A DNA stretch of 64,000 nucleotides from Pseudomonas sp. ANT_H4 (GCF_008369295.1 NZ_VOBG01000001.1:248001-312000), one strand, 5' to 3'; positions 17,393 through 29,043 are shown, counted from the first letter of the stretch. Numbers and translations: made by a program. Notes: generated from the sequence alone by a model not told the origin.

Positions 17393-18309
17393 ATCTTGCC
17401 CTCCATCTCTTTGGCTTGGCTGCGGTTGAACAGGATGATCGGCACGATCAGGATCGCCAGCATCACCACCGCCAGGGCAGAAGCCACCGGCCAGTCACGG
17501 TTGTTGAAAAATTCTTGCCACAACACTTTACCGATCATCAGGGTTTCCGGACCGCCCAGCAGTTCAGGGATCACGAACTCGCCCACCACCGGGATAAACA
17601 CCAGCATGCAGCCGGCGATGATGCCGTTTTTGGACAGTGGCACGGTGATTTTCCAGAAACTGTTGAAGGTACTCGAACCCAGGTCCGACGCGGCTTCCAG
17701 CAGACTCTGGTCATGTTTGACCAAGTTGGCGTAGAGCGGCAGGATCATGAACGGCAGGTAGGAATAGACCACGCCGATATACACCGCGATGTTGGTATTG
17801 AGTATCTGAAACGGCTCGTTGATCAGTCCGATGGACATCAGGAAGCCATTGAGCAAGCCGTTGTTGCTGAGGATACCCATCCACGCATAGACGCGGATCA
17901 GGATCGCCGTCCAGGTCGGCATCATGATCAGCAGCACCAGCACGGTCTGCATTTCCTTGCGGGCGCTGGCGATGGCATAGGCCATCGGATAACCGATCAG
18001 CAGGCACAACACTGTGCTGAAAAACGCCATCTTCAGCGAGCCAAGATAGGCTGCGATGTACAACTCGTCATCGCCCAGCATCGCGTAGTTGGCCAGGTTG
18101 AGCACCAACTGCAGCTTCTGTTCAACGAAGGTGTAGATCTCAGTGTACGGAGGGATCGCTACGTCGGCTTCGGCAAAGCTGATCTTCAGGACGATGAAGA
18201 ACGGCAGCATGAAGAACAGGAACAGCCAGAGGAAAGGTATCCCGATGACCACATGCCGGCCACCGGGGGTTATTCGTTGCAACTGGCGCTTGAGTTTCTT
18301 CATGTTCAT
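17389..18309 (-). CDS. spuG: Polyamine ABC transporter permease SpuG (PotH-like)
   Basis: The other inner-membrane permease of the polyamine importer, 306 residues with about six membrane helices starting with HVVIGIPFLWLFLFFMLPFF. The EAA loop appears as LLEAASDLGSSTFNSFWKIT. I set the start at the ATG at 18309 because it forms an ATGA overlap with the spuF stop. A longer frame upstream lies wholly inside spuF. A second ATG six bases later is a weaker alternative. The short overlaps at both ends indicate tight stoichiometric expression of spuF, spuG and spuH. Confidence 0.94.
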   Translation of the reverse strand: MNMKKLKRQLQRITPGGRHVVIGIPFLWLFLFFMLPFFIVLKISFAEADVAIPPYTEIYTFVEQKLQLVLNLANYAMLGDDELYIAAYLGSLKMAFFSTVLCLLIGYPMAYAIASARKEMQTVLVLLIMMPTWTAILIRVYAWMGILSNNGLLNGFLMSIGLINEPFQILNTNIAVYIGVVYSYLPFMILPLYANLVKHDQSLLEAASDLGSSTFNSFWKITVPLSKNGIIAGCMLVFIPVVGEFVIPELLGGPETLMIGKVLWQEFFNNRDWPVASALAVVMLAILIVPIILFNRSQAKEMEGKI

Positions 18310-19448
18310 GAACGAAGTACCACGCCGCTGTCGTCTTCCCACCACACGTAGACCTGGTCACCCCAGGTCGGCCGCGCGCCACGGCGTTCAGCGTTGGCGA
18401 CGAAGGACTGCACCAGCTTGCCGCTGGGCAGCTCGACGTAAAACACCGAGTGCCCTCCCAGGTAGGCGATATCGTGGACCTTACCGCTGGACCAGTTGTG
18501 CTCGCAGGTCGGCATTTCGGAGGTCACCAGCAGTTTTTCCGGGCGGATGGCGTAGGTCACCGACTTGTCTTCTAGCGAGGTGGCGATGCCGTAGCCGACA
18601 TAGATGTCGCGGTCCAGGTCAGGGCACTTGAGCAGCGCGTGGCCTTCGGCGTCGTCCACAACCTGGGTTTCGAAGATATTGACGTTGCCGATGAACTCGC
18701 ACACCAGGCGGCTGGTTGGCGTCTCGTAGATGTCGATGGGGCTGCCGATCTGCGCGATCCAGCCCAGGTGCATGATCGCAATGCGCTCGGCCATGGTCAT
18801 GGCCTCTTCCTGGTCGTGGGTCACCATCACGCAGGTCACACCCACGCGCTCGATGATTTCCACCAGCTCCAGTTGCATTTGCGAACGCAGCTTCTTGTCC
18901 AGGGCGCCCATCGGCTCATCGAGCAACAGCAACTTCGGCCGCTTGGCCAGGGAGCGGGCCAGGGCCACGCGCTGACGCTGGCCGCCAGACAGTTGGTGCG
19001 GCTTGCGCTTGGCGAACTGGCTCATCTGTACCAGCTTGAGCATTTCCGCGACGCGGGCATCCACCTCGGCCCTGGGGATCTTGTCCTGTTGCAGGCCGAA
19101 AGCGATGTTCTGCGCCACCGTCATGTGCGGGAACAAGGCGTAGGACTGGAACATCATGTTGATCGGCCGCTCGTAGGGCGGCATGTCGGTGATGTCCACA
19201 CCGTCGAGGAAAATCCGGCCCTCGGTCGGGCGCTCGAAACCTGCGAGCATACGCAGCAGGGTGGACTTGCCTGAACCCGAACCGCCGAGCAAGGCGAAGA
19301 TCTCGCCTTTCTTGATTTCCAGGGACACATCGTCCACGGCAATCGTCTCGTCGAATTTCTTCGTGACCCGGTCGATTTTGACCAGCACCTTTTTCGGTGT
19401 CTGGTCGCCCTCGAGGGCTTTCTTATAGGCGCCGGAGGCAACTGCCAT
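18306..19448 (-). CDS. spuF: Polyamine ABC transporter ATP-binding protein SpuF (PotG-like)
   Basis: Cytoplasmic ATPase that powers the SpuG-SpuH permease. It has 380 residues. Walker A is LLGGSGSGKST (about 53-63), the signature is LSGGQRQRVALARSL, Walker B is LLLLDEPMGALD, and the H-loop is VTHDQEEA. A C-terminal TOBE-type regulatory domain (about 280-380) follows, as in PotA and PotG. Only 73 bp separates it from spuE, and that gap holds a GC hairpin. Confidence 0.96.
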   Translation of the reverse strand: MAVASGAYKKALEGDQTPKKVLVKIDRVTKKFDETIAVDDVSLEIKKGEIFALLGGSGSGKSTLLRMLAGFERPTEGRIFLDGVDITDMPPYERPINMMFQSYALFPHMTVAQNIAFGLQQDKIPRAEVDARVAEMLKLVQMSQFAKRKPHQLSGGQRQRVALARSLAKRPKLLLLDEPMGALDKKLRSQMQLELVEIIERVGVTCVMVTHDQEEAMTMAERIAIMHLGWIAQIGSPIDIYETPTSRLVCEFIGNVNIFETQVVDDAEGHALLKCPDLDRDIYVGYGIATSLEDKSVTYAIRPEKLLVTSEMPTCEHNWSSGKVHDIAYLGGHSVFYVELPSGKLVQSFVANAERRGARPTWGDQVYVWWEDDSGVVLRS

Positions 19449-19476
19449 TTACGAAACTCCCAACAAAAAGAGTGCA

Positions 19477-19497
19477 GTTCGCCCGAGGCGGGCGAAC
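19477..19497. other. Intercistronic hairpin between spuE and spuF
   Basis: GTTCGCCC and GGGCGAAC form a perfect 8-bp stem around GAGGC. On the leftward transcript it lies just beyond the spuE stop codon and before spuF. No T-run follows. It probably stabilises the upstream mRNA or lowers read-through into the transporter core genes. Confidence 0.8.
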
Positions 19498-19521
19498 CTT
19501 GGATAGTTTGAGCTTTGAGCC

Positions 19522-20628
<1,107 letters not shown>

Positions 20629-20746
20629 TCAACTAGTTGGGCCAAGTTACCCGAGCGGCATGGCAGCAACACTGCGCGGCAACAAAACCGGCGCGCAACT
20701 TACCCTCGATAAACCGATCCGGCAAAACTTTCTGTCATTTAATTGT

Positions 20747-20783
20747 TTCGTTAACCACCGCGCGCATCGCGGCGGTTAACGAA
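20747..20783. other. Strong hairpin between spuD and spuE
   Basis: TTCGTTAACC...CGCG and CGCGGCGGTTAACGAA pair over about 16 positions with one mismatch and a loop of a few bases. On the leftward transcript it follows the spuD stop. It lacks a proper U-tract, so it looks like a 3'-protecting or partial-termination structure. It would let spuD exceed spuE in abundance. Confidence 0.85.
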
Positions 20784-20800
20784 GACCTCATCAAACCAGC

Positions 20801-21955
<1,155 letters not shown>

Positions 21956-22061
21956 CTATAAACAGCTGCAAAGTGTTGAGTGGCCCCTCGAAGGGCAACA
22001 AAACAGGGCGACAGTCTGGCAAGTTCAAGGGCCGGCTTTCAACCAAAGCCCCACATTTATA

Positions 22062-22086
22062 ACGGAGCGGCCAAAGGCCACTCCGT
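22062..22086 (-). terminator. Hairpin after spuC, possible partial terminator
   Basis: ACGGAG.GGCC and GGCC.CTCCGT pair around AAA, with one mismatch. On the leftward transcript the stem starts 14 bases after the spuC stop and is followed by TATAAAT, a weak U-tract. It may attenuate between the catabolic genes spuABC and the transporter genes spuDEFGH, or protect the spuC end. Confidence 0.65.
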
Positions 22087-22100
22087 CCTGAGCCTAACAC

Positions 22101-23465
22101 TTAGCCCTGCAATGCCGCCAAAGTCAGGTCCAGGCACTTGCGCGCCTTGGTCACCAACTCGTCAATCTCGGCCTTGCTGATCACCAGCGGCGGCGAAATG
22201 ATCATGGTGTCGCCGACAGCGCGCATGATCAGGCCATTCTCAAAACAGAAGGTGCGGCAGATCATGCCAACGCCTTTCCCTTCGTAACGCTTGCGCGTCG
22301 CTTTGTCCTGCACCAGCTCAATGGCACCCAACAGGCCGACACCGCGTACTTCACCCACCAGGGGATGATCACTCAGCTCTCGTAGGCGTCGCTGCAAATA
22401 GGGTGCCGTTTCGCTGTGGACGCGCTCGACAATTTTTTCATCGCGCAGGATGCGGATGTTTTCCAGGGCCACTGCGGCGGCCACCGGATGACCGGAGTAG
22501 GTGAAACCGTGGTTAAAGTCGCCACCTTCATTGAGCACAGCAACCACTTCGTCGCGCACGATTAGACCGCCCATGGGGATATAACCCGAGGTCAGGCCCT
22601 TGGCGATGGTCATCATGTCCGGCTTGAGGTTGTAGAAATCGCTACCGAACCACTCACCGGTACGGCCGAAACCACAGATCACCTCATCGGCGACAAACAG
22701 GATATCGTACTTGGCGAGGATTTCCTTGATGCGCGGCCAGTAGCTGTCGGGCGGTATGATCACGCCACCGGCACCCTGGATCGGCTCGGCAATAAAGGCG
22801 CCGACGTTGTCCACGCCCAGTTCCAGAATCTTCTCTTCCAGTTGGTTGGCGGCCCAGATGCCGAACGCTTCGGGGCTCATGTCGCCGCCTTCGCCGAACC
22901 AGTACGGCTGGGCGATGTGGACGATGCCCGGGATCGGCAAGTCGCCCTGTTCGTGCATGTAGGTCATGCCGCCCAGGCTCGCGCCGGCAACGGTGGAACC
23001 GTGGTAGCCGTTCTTGCGGCTGATGATGATTTTCTTGTTCGGCTGGCCCTTGATCGCCCAGTAGTGACGAACCATGCGCAGCATGGTGTCGTTGCCTTCG
23101 GAGCCGGAGCCGGTGAAGAACACGTGGTTCATGCCTTGAGGGGCAACGTCAGAGATGGCCTTGGCCAATTCCAGTACCGGCGGGTGGGCGGTCTGGAAGA
23201 ACAGGTTGTAGTACGGCAGCTCTTTCATCTGCTTGGCGGCGGCGTCAGCCAGTTCATCGCGGCCATAACCGATGGCCACGCACCACAGGCCGGCCATGCC
23301 GTCGAGAATCTTGTTGCCTTCGCTGTCCCACAGGTAGACACCGTGAGCTTTGGTGATGATTCGCGGGCCTTTCTCTTTCAACTGTTTGAAGTCGCTGAAC
23401 GGCGCCAGGTGGTGATCGCTGCTCAAGGCTTGCCATTTACGGGTTTGCGGGTTGCTGCTGGTCAT
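22101..23465 (-). CDS. spuC: Polyamine:pyruvate aminotransferase SpuC
   Basis: Class III PLP-dependent aminotransferase, 454 residues, cytoplasmic. It moves the terminal amino group of putrescine (and related polyamines) to pyruvate, giving 4-aminobutanal and alanine. Visible features are [20 protein letters not shown] for PLP phosphate binding, [14 protein letters not shown] with D260, and AKGLTSGY with the Schiff-base lysine K289. The true ATG at 23465 has GGAG six bases upstream. A TTG twelve bases earlier is not needed. The gene lies downstream of spuA-spuB in the same operon. Confidence 0.95.
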   Translation of the reverse strand: MTSSNPQTRKWQALSSDHHLAPFSDFKQLKEKGPRIITKAHGVYLWDSEGNKILDGMAGLWCVAIGYGRDELADAAAKQMKELPYYNLFFQTAHPPVLELAKAISDVAPQGMNHVFFTGSGSEGNDTMLRMVRHYWAIKGQPNKKIIISRKNGYHGSTVAGASLGGMTYMHEQGDLPIPGIVHIAQPYWFGEGGDMSPEAFGIWAANQLEEKILELGVDNVGAFIAEPIQGAGGVIIPPDSYWPRIKEILAKYDILFVADEVICGFGRTGEWFGSDFYNLKPDMMTIAKGLTSGYIPMGGLIVRDEVVAVLNEGGDFNHGFTYSGHPVAAAVALENIRILRDEKIVERVHSETAPYLQRRLRELSDHPLVGEVRGVGLLGAIELVQDKATRKRYEGKGVGMICRTFCFENGLIMRAVGDTMIISPPLVISKAEIDELVTKARKCLDLTLAALQG

Positions 23466-23522
23466 ACCAATCTCCAAAAGTAGCAGGTGAAGGTGCGGCG
23501 TGTAACGGCCGCACCCGGCGCA

Positions 23523-24881
23523 TCAGACGGCAAAGAGCAGGAATTCCCGCTCCCACGAACTGATCACGCGCTTGAAGTTTTCATGCTCGGCCCGCTTGAC
23601 CGCGACATAGCCTGTGATGAATTTGTGACCCAGGTATTTCTCGATGGTCTTGCTGTTTTCCATCCGCTCCAGGGCGTCTTCGATGGTCAACGGCAGGCGC
23701 AGGTTGCGACGCTCGTAACCGCGACCGACCACCGGTGCACTTGGGTTGATGCCTTCGACCATACCGATGTAGCCGCACAACAAGCTGGCGGCAATCGCCA
23801 GGTACGGGTTGGCATCGGCGCCCGGCAGGCGGTTTTCCACCCGACGGTTCTGTGGGCCGGCATCCGGCACCCGCAGGCCGACGGTGCGGTTTTCTTCGCC
23901 CCATTCCACGTTAACCGGTGCCGAGGTGTCCGGCAGGAAGCGGCGGAACGAGTTGACGTTGGGCGCAAACAGCGGCAACAGCTCGGGGATGAATTTTTGC
24001 AGACCGCCGATGTGGTAAAGGAACAGTTCGCTCTTGGACCCGTCTTCGTTGGAGAAGACGTTTTTGCCGGTGGCAATGTCGATGATGCTCTGGTGCAGGT
24101 GCATGGCGCTGCCGGGCTCGCCGGTCATCGGCTTGGCCATGAACGTGGCGGCCACATTGTGCTTGAGCGCGGCCTCACGCATGGTGCGCTTGAACACCAG
24201 GATCTGGTCGGCCAAAGACAGGGCATCGCCGTGACGGAAGTTGATTTCCATCTGCGCCGTGCCGTCCTCGTGGATCAGGGTGTCGAGGTCCAGCTCCTGC
24301 AGTTCGCACCAGTCGTAGACGTCTTCGAACAACGGGTCGAATTCGTTGGCCGCTTCTATAGAGAAGGACTGGCGACCGGTTTCCGGGCGGCCAGAGCGGC
24401 CAATCGGCGGTTGCAGCGGAAAGTCCGGGTCTTCGCAGCGCTTGGTCAGGTAGAACTCCATCTCCGGCGCCACGATGGGCTGCCAGCCTTTGTCGGCGTA
24501 GAGTTTGAGGACTTTTTTGAGCACGTTGCGCGGCGACAACTCGATAGGGTTGCCTTGCTTGTCGTAGGTGTCGTGGATCACCTGGGCCGTGGGCTCTATG
24601 GCCCAAGGCACAAGGAATACCGCGTTCTCGTCCGGGCGGCAGATCATGTCAATGTCGGCAGGGTCGAGCAGTTCGTAATAGATGTCGTCTTCGACATAGT
24701 CGCCGGTCACGGTCTGTAACAGAACGCTCTCGGGCAGGCGCATGCCTTTTTCGGCGATGAACTTGTTGGTCGGCGAGATCTTGCCCCGGGTGATCCCGGT
24801 GAGGTCGCCAATCATGCATTCGACTTCTGTGATCTTGTGGTCTTTCAACCAATCGGTGAGCTGGTCGAGGTTGTTACTCAT
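23523..24881 (-). CDS. spuB: Glutamine-synthetase-family gamma-glutamylpolyamine synthetase SpuB
   Basis: Ligates glutamate to a polyamine amino group at the cost of ATP, the entry reaction of gamma-glutamylated polyamine catabolism. It has 452 residues. It shows the GS beta-grasp N-domain (WLKDHKITEVECMIGDLTGITRGK) and the catalytic barrel with APEMEFYL, GSAMHLHQS and the GADANPYLAIAASL block. Start at 24881 has AGAGG 5-6 bases before it; a further upstream ATG would only add an unlike leader. It lies 39 bp after spuA. It is paralogous to spuI across the divergent promoter. Confidence 0.93.
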   Translation of the reverse strand: MSNNLDQLTDWLKDHKITEVECMIGDLTGITRGKISPTNKFIAEKGMRLPESVLLQTVTGDYVEDDIYYELLDPADIDMICRPDENAVFLVPWAIEPTAQVIHDTYDKQGNPIELSPRNVLKKVLKLYADKGWQPIVAPEMEFYLTKRCEDPDFPLQPPIGRSGRPETGRQSFSIEAANEFDPLFEDVYDWCELQELDLDTLIHEDGTAQMEINFRHGDALSLADQILVFKRTMREAALKHNVAATFMAKPMTGEPGSAMHLHQSIIDIATGKNVFSNEDGSKSELFLYHIGGLQKFIPELLPLFAPNVNSFRRFLPDTSAPVNVEWGEENRTVGLRVPDAGPQNRRVENRLPGADANPYLAIAASLLCGYIGMVEGINPSAPVVGRGYERRNLRLPLTIEDALERMENSKTIEKYLGHKFITGYVAVKRAEHENFKRVISSWEREFLLFAV

Positions 24882-24920
24882 AAATGCCTCTGGGCTGAGT
24901 TTCCTGACATCCATTAAAGG

Positions 24921-25700
24921 TCAGGCGTTGGTTGACGCATCATCCGCGTCGCGTTGTGTCGCCCGCTTTCGACAGGCATTGCCAAATGCCTGGAAGATCG
25001 CGAGATAGTGCGGGTTAGAGCTTACCTGCCATTCGGGGTGCCATTGCACTCCCAAAGCAAAAGCCTTGCCGTCTGTCACCGAAAAGGCTTCGACCAAGCC
25101 ATCGGGAGCTGTTGCTTCAACGTGTAGCCCAGGCGCCAGACGATCAACGCCCTGCCCGTGAATCGAGTTGACTTGGATCGTTTCTGGCAAACCCAGGCTT
25201 GCCAATACACCACCTGCAGAGATCGTCACCGGGTGAGCCGGGCCGTACTGGACGTCCAGCGGCTGGGTGTCGTCTTCGCGATGATCCATCATGCCCGGCA
25301 CCTCATGAACCTTCTGATGCAGGCTGCCGCCAAACGCCACGTTCATTTCCTGGAAGCCACGGCAAATCCCCAGCACCGGAACGCCTGCGACAATCGCGGC
25401 GCGAATCAACGGCAAGGTGGTTTGGTCCCGTGCAGGGTCATGAGCAGTCCCGGGCGCGCTGGCCGGACCGTCGTAATAAAAAGGTTCGATATTGGAGGGT
25501 GAGCCGGTAAAGAGAATGCCGTCCAGACCGTCAAGAATATTGGCCGGGTCGAGCAAATCCGCCAGAGACGGAATAATCAATGGCAAGCCCTTGGCAGCGG
25601 TGGCCACTGCACGGACGTATTTGTCGCCACTGATGTGATAAGCATGCAGACCGACCTGTTTGGAACAGGCGGCGACGCCGATTAACGGCAGGCGAGACAT
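24921..25700 (-). CDS. spuA: Gamma-glutamyl-gamma-aminobutyrate hydrolase SpuA (PuuD-like)
   Basis: Class I glutamine-amidotransferase-type hydrolase, 259 residues. It frees glutamate from gamma-glutamyl-GABA (or related gamma-glutamyl products) in polyamine breakdown. The catalytic triad is visible as C113 in LGICRGFQE plus H221 and E223 in VQWHPEW. The oxyanion region FTGSPSNIEP lies near residue 65. It is the first gene of the leftward spu operon and is divergent from spuI, with a 278-bp shared regulatory gap. Confidence 0.94.
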   Translation of the reverse strand: MSRLPLIGVAACSKQVGLHAYHISGDKYVRAVATAAKGLPLIIPSLADLLDPANILDGLDGILFTGSPSNIEPFYYDGPASAPGTAHDPARDQTTLPLIRAAIVAGVPVLGICRGFQEMNVAFGGSLHQKVHEVPGMMDHREDDTQPLDVQYGPAHPVTISAGGVLASLGLPETIQVNSIHGQGVDRLAPGLHVEATAPDGLVEAFSVTDGKAFALGVQWHPEWQVSSNPHYLAIFQAFGNACRKRATQRDADDASTNA

Positions 25701-25978
25701 GAAGCACCCCGATATTATTGCTGTTATGGGTTTGAATCGAGCTTAGCCTTGTTCATTTTTTTACACAACACCCCCGTAAAAAATACAACACGGCCCGCTC
25801 AAACGTGCTGGTTCCAAGAGACTCAAATACAAAAAATCGCCCCAAAAAGCCTCGAAAATGCCCTCAGGGCGCTTTTTTAGGGCAAAAAAGGCCTCGCTTG
25901 ACTTCGGCATGCCGTTCGGGTTGACTGAAACCCGAAGATTTCAATGATTGATATTTTTAACAACAAAGGTGTTGCATC
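25701..25978. promoter_or_regulatory. Divergent spuA/spuI control region with terminator-like hairpin
   Basis: This gap must carry both spu promoters. It is AT-rich with several ACAACA and AAATACAA words, candidate repeats for a polyamine-responsive repressor such as PauR; the sites themselves are not confirmed. Around 25846-25876, AAAAAGC...GCTTTTTT encloses GCCCTCAGGGC. The fold ends in a T-run on the spuI side and also on the opposite strand, so it resembles an attenuator in the spuI leader. A TTGACT at about 25920 could serve as a -35 box for spuI. Confidence 0.55.
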
Positions 25979-27355
25979 ATGTCGGTACCCCCGCGTGCCG
26001 TTCAGCTTAACGAAGCGAACGCGTTCCTTAAGGATCATCCTGAGGTTCTGTACGTAGACCTTCTAATTGCGGATATGAATGGTGTGGTGCGCGGCAAGCG
26101 CATCGAACGCACCAGCCTCCACAAGGTTTACGAGAAAGGCATCAATTTGCCGGCCTCTTTATTTGCCCTGGATATCAATGGCTCGACGGTGGAAAGCACC
26201 GGCCTGGGTCTGGACATCGGTGATGCTGACCGAATCTGTTATCCAATCCCTGACACCCTGTGCAATGAACCCTGGCAAAAGCGCCCAACCGCGCAACTGC
26301 TGATGACCATGCACGAAATCGAAGGTGAACCTTTCTTCGCCGATCCTCGCGAAGTGCTCCGCCAAGTTGTGAGCAAGTTTGATGACCTCGGTCTGACCAT
26401 CTGCGCCGCATTCGAGCTGGAGTTCTACCTGATCGACCAGGAGAACGTGAATGGCCGGCCACAGCCGCCCCGCTCGCCGATCTCCGGCAAACGCCCGCAC
26501 TCGACACAGGTCTACCTGATCGACGACCTCGACGAATACGTCGACTGCCTCCAGGACATTCTGGAAGGTGCAAAAGAGCAAGGCATCCCTGCCGACGCCA
26601 TCGTCAAGGAAAGTGCCCCGGCGCAGTTCGAAGTGAACCTGCACCACGTTGCCGACCCGATAAAGGCCTGCGACTACGCGGTACTGCTCAAGCGTTTGAT
26701 CAAGAACATCGCCTACGACCATGAGATGGACACCACCTTCATGGCCAAGCCTTACCCAGGCCAGGCAGGCAACGGTTTGCACGTACACATTTCGATCCTG
26801 GACAAGGAAGGCAAGAACATCTTTGCCTGCGAGGATCCCGAGCAGAACGCCGCACTGCGACATGCGATCGGCGGTGTGCTGGAGACCCTACCCGCCCAAA
26901 TGGCGTTCCTGTGCCCCAACGTCAACTCCTACCGTCGTTTCGGCGCACAGTTCTACGTGCCGAACGCGCCGTGCTGGGGGCTGGATAACCGCACTGTTGC
27001 GGTACGCGTACCCACCGGTTCCGCCGACGCGGTCCGCCTGGAACACCGCGTGGCCGGCGCCGATGCCAACCCGTACCTGCTGATGGCTTCGGTCCTGGCG
27101 GGCGTGCACCACGGCCTGACCAACAAGATCGAACCGGGCGCTCCGGTGGAAGGCAACAGTTACGAGCAGAACGAGCAAAGCCTGCCGAACAACCTGCGCG
27201 ATGCATTGCGCGAGCTGGACGACAGCGAAGTGATGGCCAAGTACATCGATCCGAAATACATCGATATCTTCGTCGCCTGTAAGGAAAGTGAGCTGGAAGA
27301 GTTTGAACACTCCATCTCCGACCTTGAGTACAACTGGTACCTGCATACCGTGTAA
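25979..27355 (+). CDS. spuI: Glutamine-synthetase-family gamma-glutamylpolyamine synthetase SpuI
   Basis: A 458-residue GS-family ligase for gamma-glutamylation of polyamines. N-domain motifs include YVDLLIADMNGVVRGKRIER. The catalytic domain has CAAFELEFYLID, GNGLHVHISI and GADANPYLLMASVL. The conserved NRTVAVRVP and the arginine of VRLEHRVAGADANP are present, so it should be active. It is divergent from spuA and paralogous to spuB. Two paralogues in one locus probably differ in substrate (putrescine, cadaverine, diaminopropane or spermidine), which the sequence does not resolve. An AAAGG-type site lies before the ATG at 25979. Confidence 0.93.
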   Translation: MSVPPRAVQLNEANAFLKDHPEVLYVDLLIADMNGVVRGKRIERTSLHKVYEKGINLPASLFALDINGSTVESTGLGLDIGDADRICYPIPDTLCNEPWQKRPTAQLLMTMHEIEGEPFFADPREVLRQVVSKFDDLGLTICAAFELEFYLIDQENVNGRPQPPRSPISGKRPHSTQVYLIDDLDEYVDCLQDILEGAKEQGIPADAIVKESAPAQFEVNLHHVADPIKACDYAVLLKRLIKNIAYDHEMDTTFMAKPYPGQAGNGLHVHISILDKEGKNIFACEDPEQNAALRHAIGGVLETLPAQMAFLCPNVNSYRRFGAQFYVPNAPCWGLDNRTVAVRVPTGSADAVRLEHRVAGADANPYLLMASVLAGVHHGLTNKIEPGAPVEGNSYEQNEQSLPNNLRDALRELDDSEVMAKYIDPKYIDIFVACKESELEEFEHSISDLEYNWYLHTV

Positions 27356-27393
27356 GCGGTTGCGACAGTAAAAGGAACGCCGCAGGCTTTTGC

Positions 27394-27525
27394 TGTGGCG
27401 AGCGGGCTTGCCCGCGTTGGGCCGCGAAGCGGCCCCAACTCCTTTGATCTGACTCCATCAAGATTACGGCGATACCCCGGGGGCTGCTGCGCAGCCCAAC
27501 GCGGGCAAGCCCGCTCGCCACAAAA
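27394..27525. repeat. REPIN, family A
   Basis: Inverted REPs (GTGGCGAGCGGGCTTGCCCG and its reverse complement) about 90 bases apart, same family and size as the copy at 16151. It occupies most of the 241-bp gap between spuI and the TetR gene. Part of a third REP arm (CTCGCCACAG) follows at 27531. Confidence 0.88.
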
Positions 27526-27596
27526 GCCCACTCGCCACAGGTATGGATCATCTTCAGGCTCTGCGTACAATGCCCACTGCCCTGTAGGAGACTTCC

Positions 27597-28229
27597 ATGA
27601 CCCGCCCCGCAGCCCCTCGCAAACCCCGCGCCCGCAGCCAGGCCCGGATCGACGCGATCCTCGATGCCGCCCGCACCTTGCTGGCCGCCGAAGGCGTGGC
27701 CAGTTTGTCGATCTACAGTGTGGCCGAACGGGCGCAGATTCCGCCGTCGTCGGTCTACCACTTCTTCGCCAGCGTCCCGGCGCTGCTGCAAGCGCTGACG
27801 GCTGATGTTCACGCCGCCTTCCGCGCCGCCCTGCAAGCGCCTATCGATCATGAAAAACTCAACCATTGGCGCGATCTGTCACGCCTGGTGGAACTGCGCA
27901 TGCTGAGCATCTACAGCAAGGATGCCGCCGCCCGCCAGTTGATTCTCGCCCAGCATGGGCTGACCGAAGTGACCCAGGCTGACCGTCAGCATGACCTGGA
28001 GTTGGGGGACTTGATGCTCACCGTGTTCGACCAGCACTTCCAACTGCCGGCCCTGCCCACAGACGTCGACGTGTTCGCCCTGGCCATGGAGCTGAGCGAC
28101 CGGGTCTACGCCCGCTCGGTGCAACAAAATGACCACATTACGCCGCGTATGGCCGAGGAAGGGATGCGCGTATTTGATGCGTATTTAGGGCTTTACCTGC
28201 CGCCCTACCTGCCCAAGCGCAGCCACTGA
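27597..28229 (+). CDS. TetR/AcrR-family transcriptional regulator
   Basis: A 210-residue one-component regulator. The N-terminal DNA-binding helices read RIDAILDAARTLLAAEGVAS and then SIYSVAERAQIPPSSVYHFF (recognition helix about residues 45-62). The C-terminal ~140 residues are the variable ligand and dimerisation domain. Ligand and targets are unknown. An AGGAG site lies before the ATG at 27597. The next gene starts 17 bp after the stop and is surely co-transcribed, so that unknown protein is the best candidate target or partner. Confidence 0.88.
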   Translation: MTRPAAPRKPRARSQARIDAILDAARTLLAAEGVASLSIYSVAERAQIPPSSVYHFFASVPALLQALTADVHAAFRAALQAPIDHEKLNHWRDLSRLVELRMLSIYSKDAAARQLILAQHGLTEVTQADRQHDLELGDLMLTVFDQHFQLPALPTDVDVFALAMELSDRVYARSVQQNDHITPRMAEEGMRVFDAYLGLYLPPYLPKRSH

Positions 28230-28246
28230 AATTCCAGGATGGGCTC

Positions 28247-28996
28247 ATGCAGCAAGTCCCCGAACACTATCTGGGCGTGTGGAAACGACGCCTGATCAGC
28301 TATCAGAACGGCGAAATCGATCAACACACCTCGGTGTACTGGCTGCAAACACCGCGCCTGTTCGCCGACCTGCGCATCCCGACAGACATGCCTGCTCACT
28401 CCATCAGTCATGCCGACCGCCTGGCCCTGTGCGAACAAAAAGGCTTTGCCGGCGTGACCCAGGTCGACGGCGATATCTGCCAATGGCATCGACACATCGA
28501 CTTTCAGCCCGCCAGCAATGAGGCCGATATCGGCCGGATGCATTTTGAAACCCGCGACCGCCTGATCGAAACCGCCCTGGACGATGATTATTACGAAATA
28601 TGGGAGCGGCTTGCCGACTCTAAAGGTCTGTGTCGCAGCCAATGCCTACAAGCCAACGACAACCCGACCCGCAGCGCGTGCCTGGTACTCGCGGGCGACT
28701 ATTTTTTGTTCGCCGCCGACCGGCATGCACCACTGGCACCCAACGGCCACTTGCGTGAACGTATCGACAGTGAAAACCGGCAGGCACTGCTGGCCTGTGA
28801 ACTGTCCTTCGGCCAACATCGTGCTGGCGCCATGCCCTGGCACATCGACTACTCCACCCTGCCCGCGCAGATCGGCCAGCGACTACTGCCGGCCAGCGTG
28901 GAACCGTTGGCCGACGATCTGTTCAGCCATGCCATGGGTTATTTCGCCCCAACCAACGGCTGGAAACTCGCTTCAGATCCCTCCCCAAAACGCTGA
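28247..28996 (+). CDS. Protein of unknown function (lipocalin-like?), co-transcribed with TetR
   Basis: I do not recognise this 249-residue protein. It has no signal peptide or membrane segment and is predicted cytoplasmic. The N-terminus (YLGVWKRRLISYQNGEID, WLQTPRLFADLRIP) and repeated WHR/HID, FETRDRLIE and YEIWERL segments look like alternating beta-strands of a lipocalin-like barrel that might bind a small hydrophobic ligand. It is rich in His, Asp and Trp. AGGA lies seven bases before the ATG. It follows the TetR gene by 17 bp, so the pair may be a regulator with its effector enzyme or binding protein. The lipocalin idea is a guess from strand pattern. Confidence 0.7.
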   Translation: MQQVPEHYLGVWKRRLISYQNGEIDQHTSVYWLQTPRLFADLRIPTDMPAHSISHADRLALCEQKGFAGVTQVDGDICQWHRHIDFQPASNEADIGRMHFETRDRLIETALDDDYYEIWERLADSKGLCRSQCLQANDNPTRSACLVLAGDYFLFAADRHAPLAPNGHLRERIDSENRQALLACELSFGQHRAGAMPWHIDYSTLPAQIGQRLLPASVEPLADDLFSHAMGYFAPTNGWKLASDPSPKR

Positions 28997-28997
28997 A

Positions 28998-29028
28998 AAC
29001 CCCGAAGGGCTCATGCCGTCCGGGGTCG
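28998..29028 (-). terminator. Likely terminator of the ssu operon
   Basis: On the minus strand CCCCGGACGG...TTCGGGG closes into a stem and is followed by TTTT, just after the ssuF stop. The loop is long (about 15 bases), so efficiency is uncertain. It also separates the convergent gene at 28247. Confidence 0.5.
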
Positions 29029-29043
29029 TCTGTCGCACATCGA

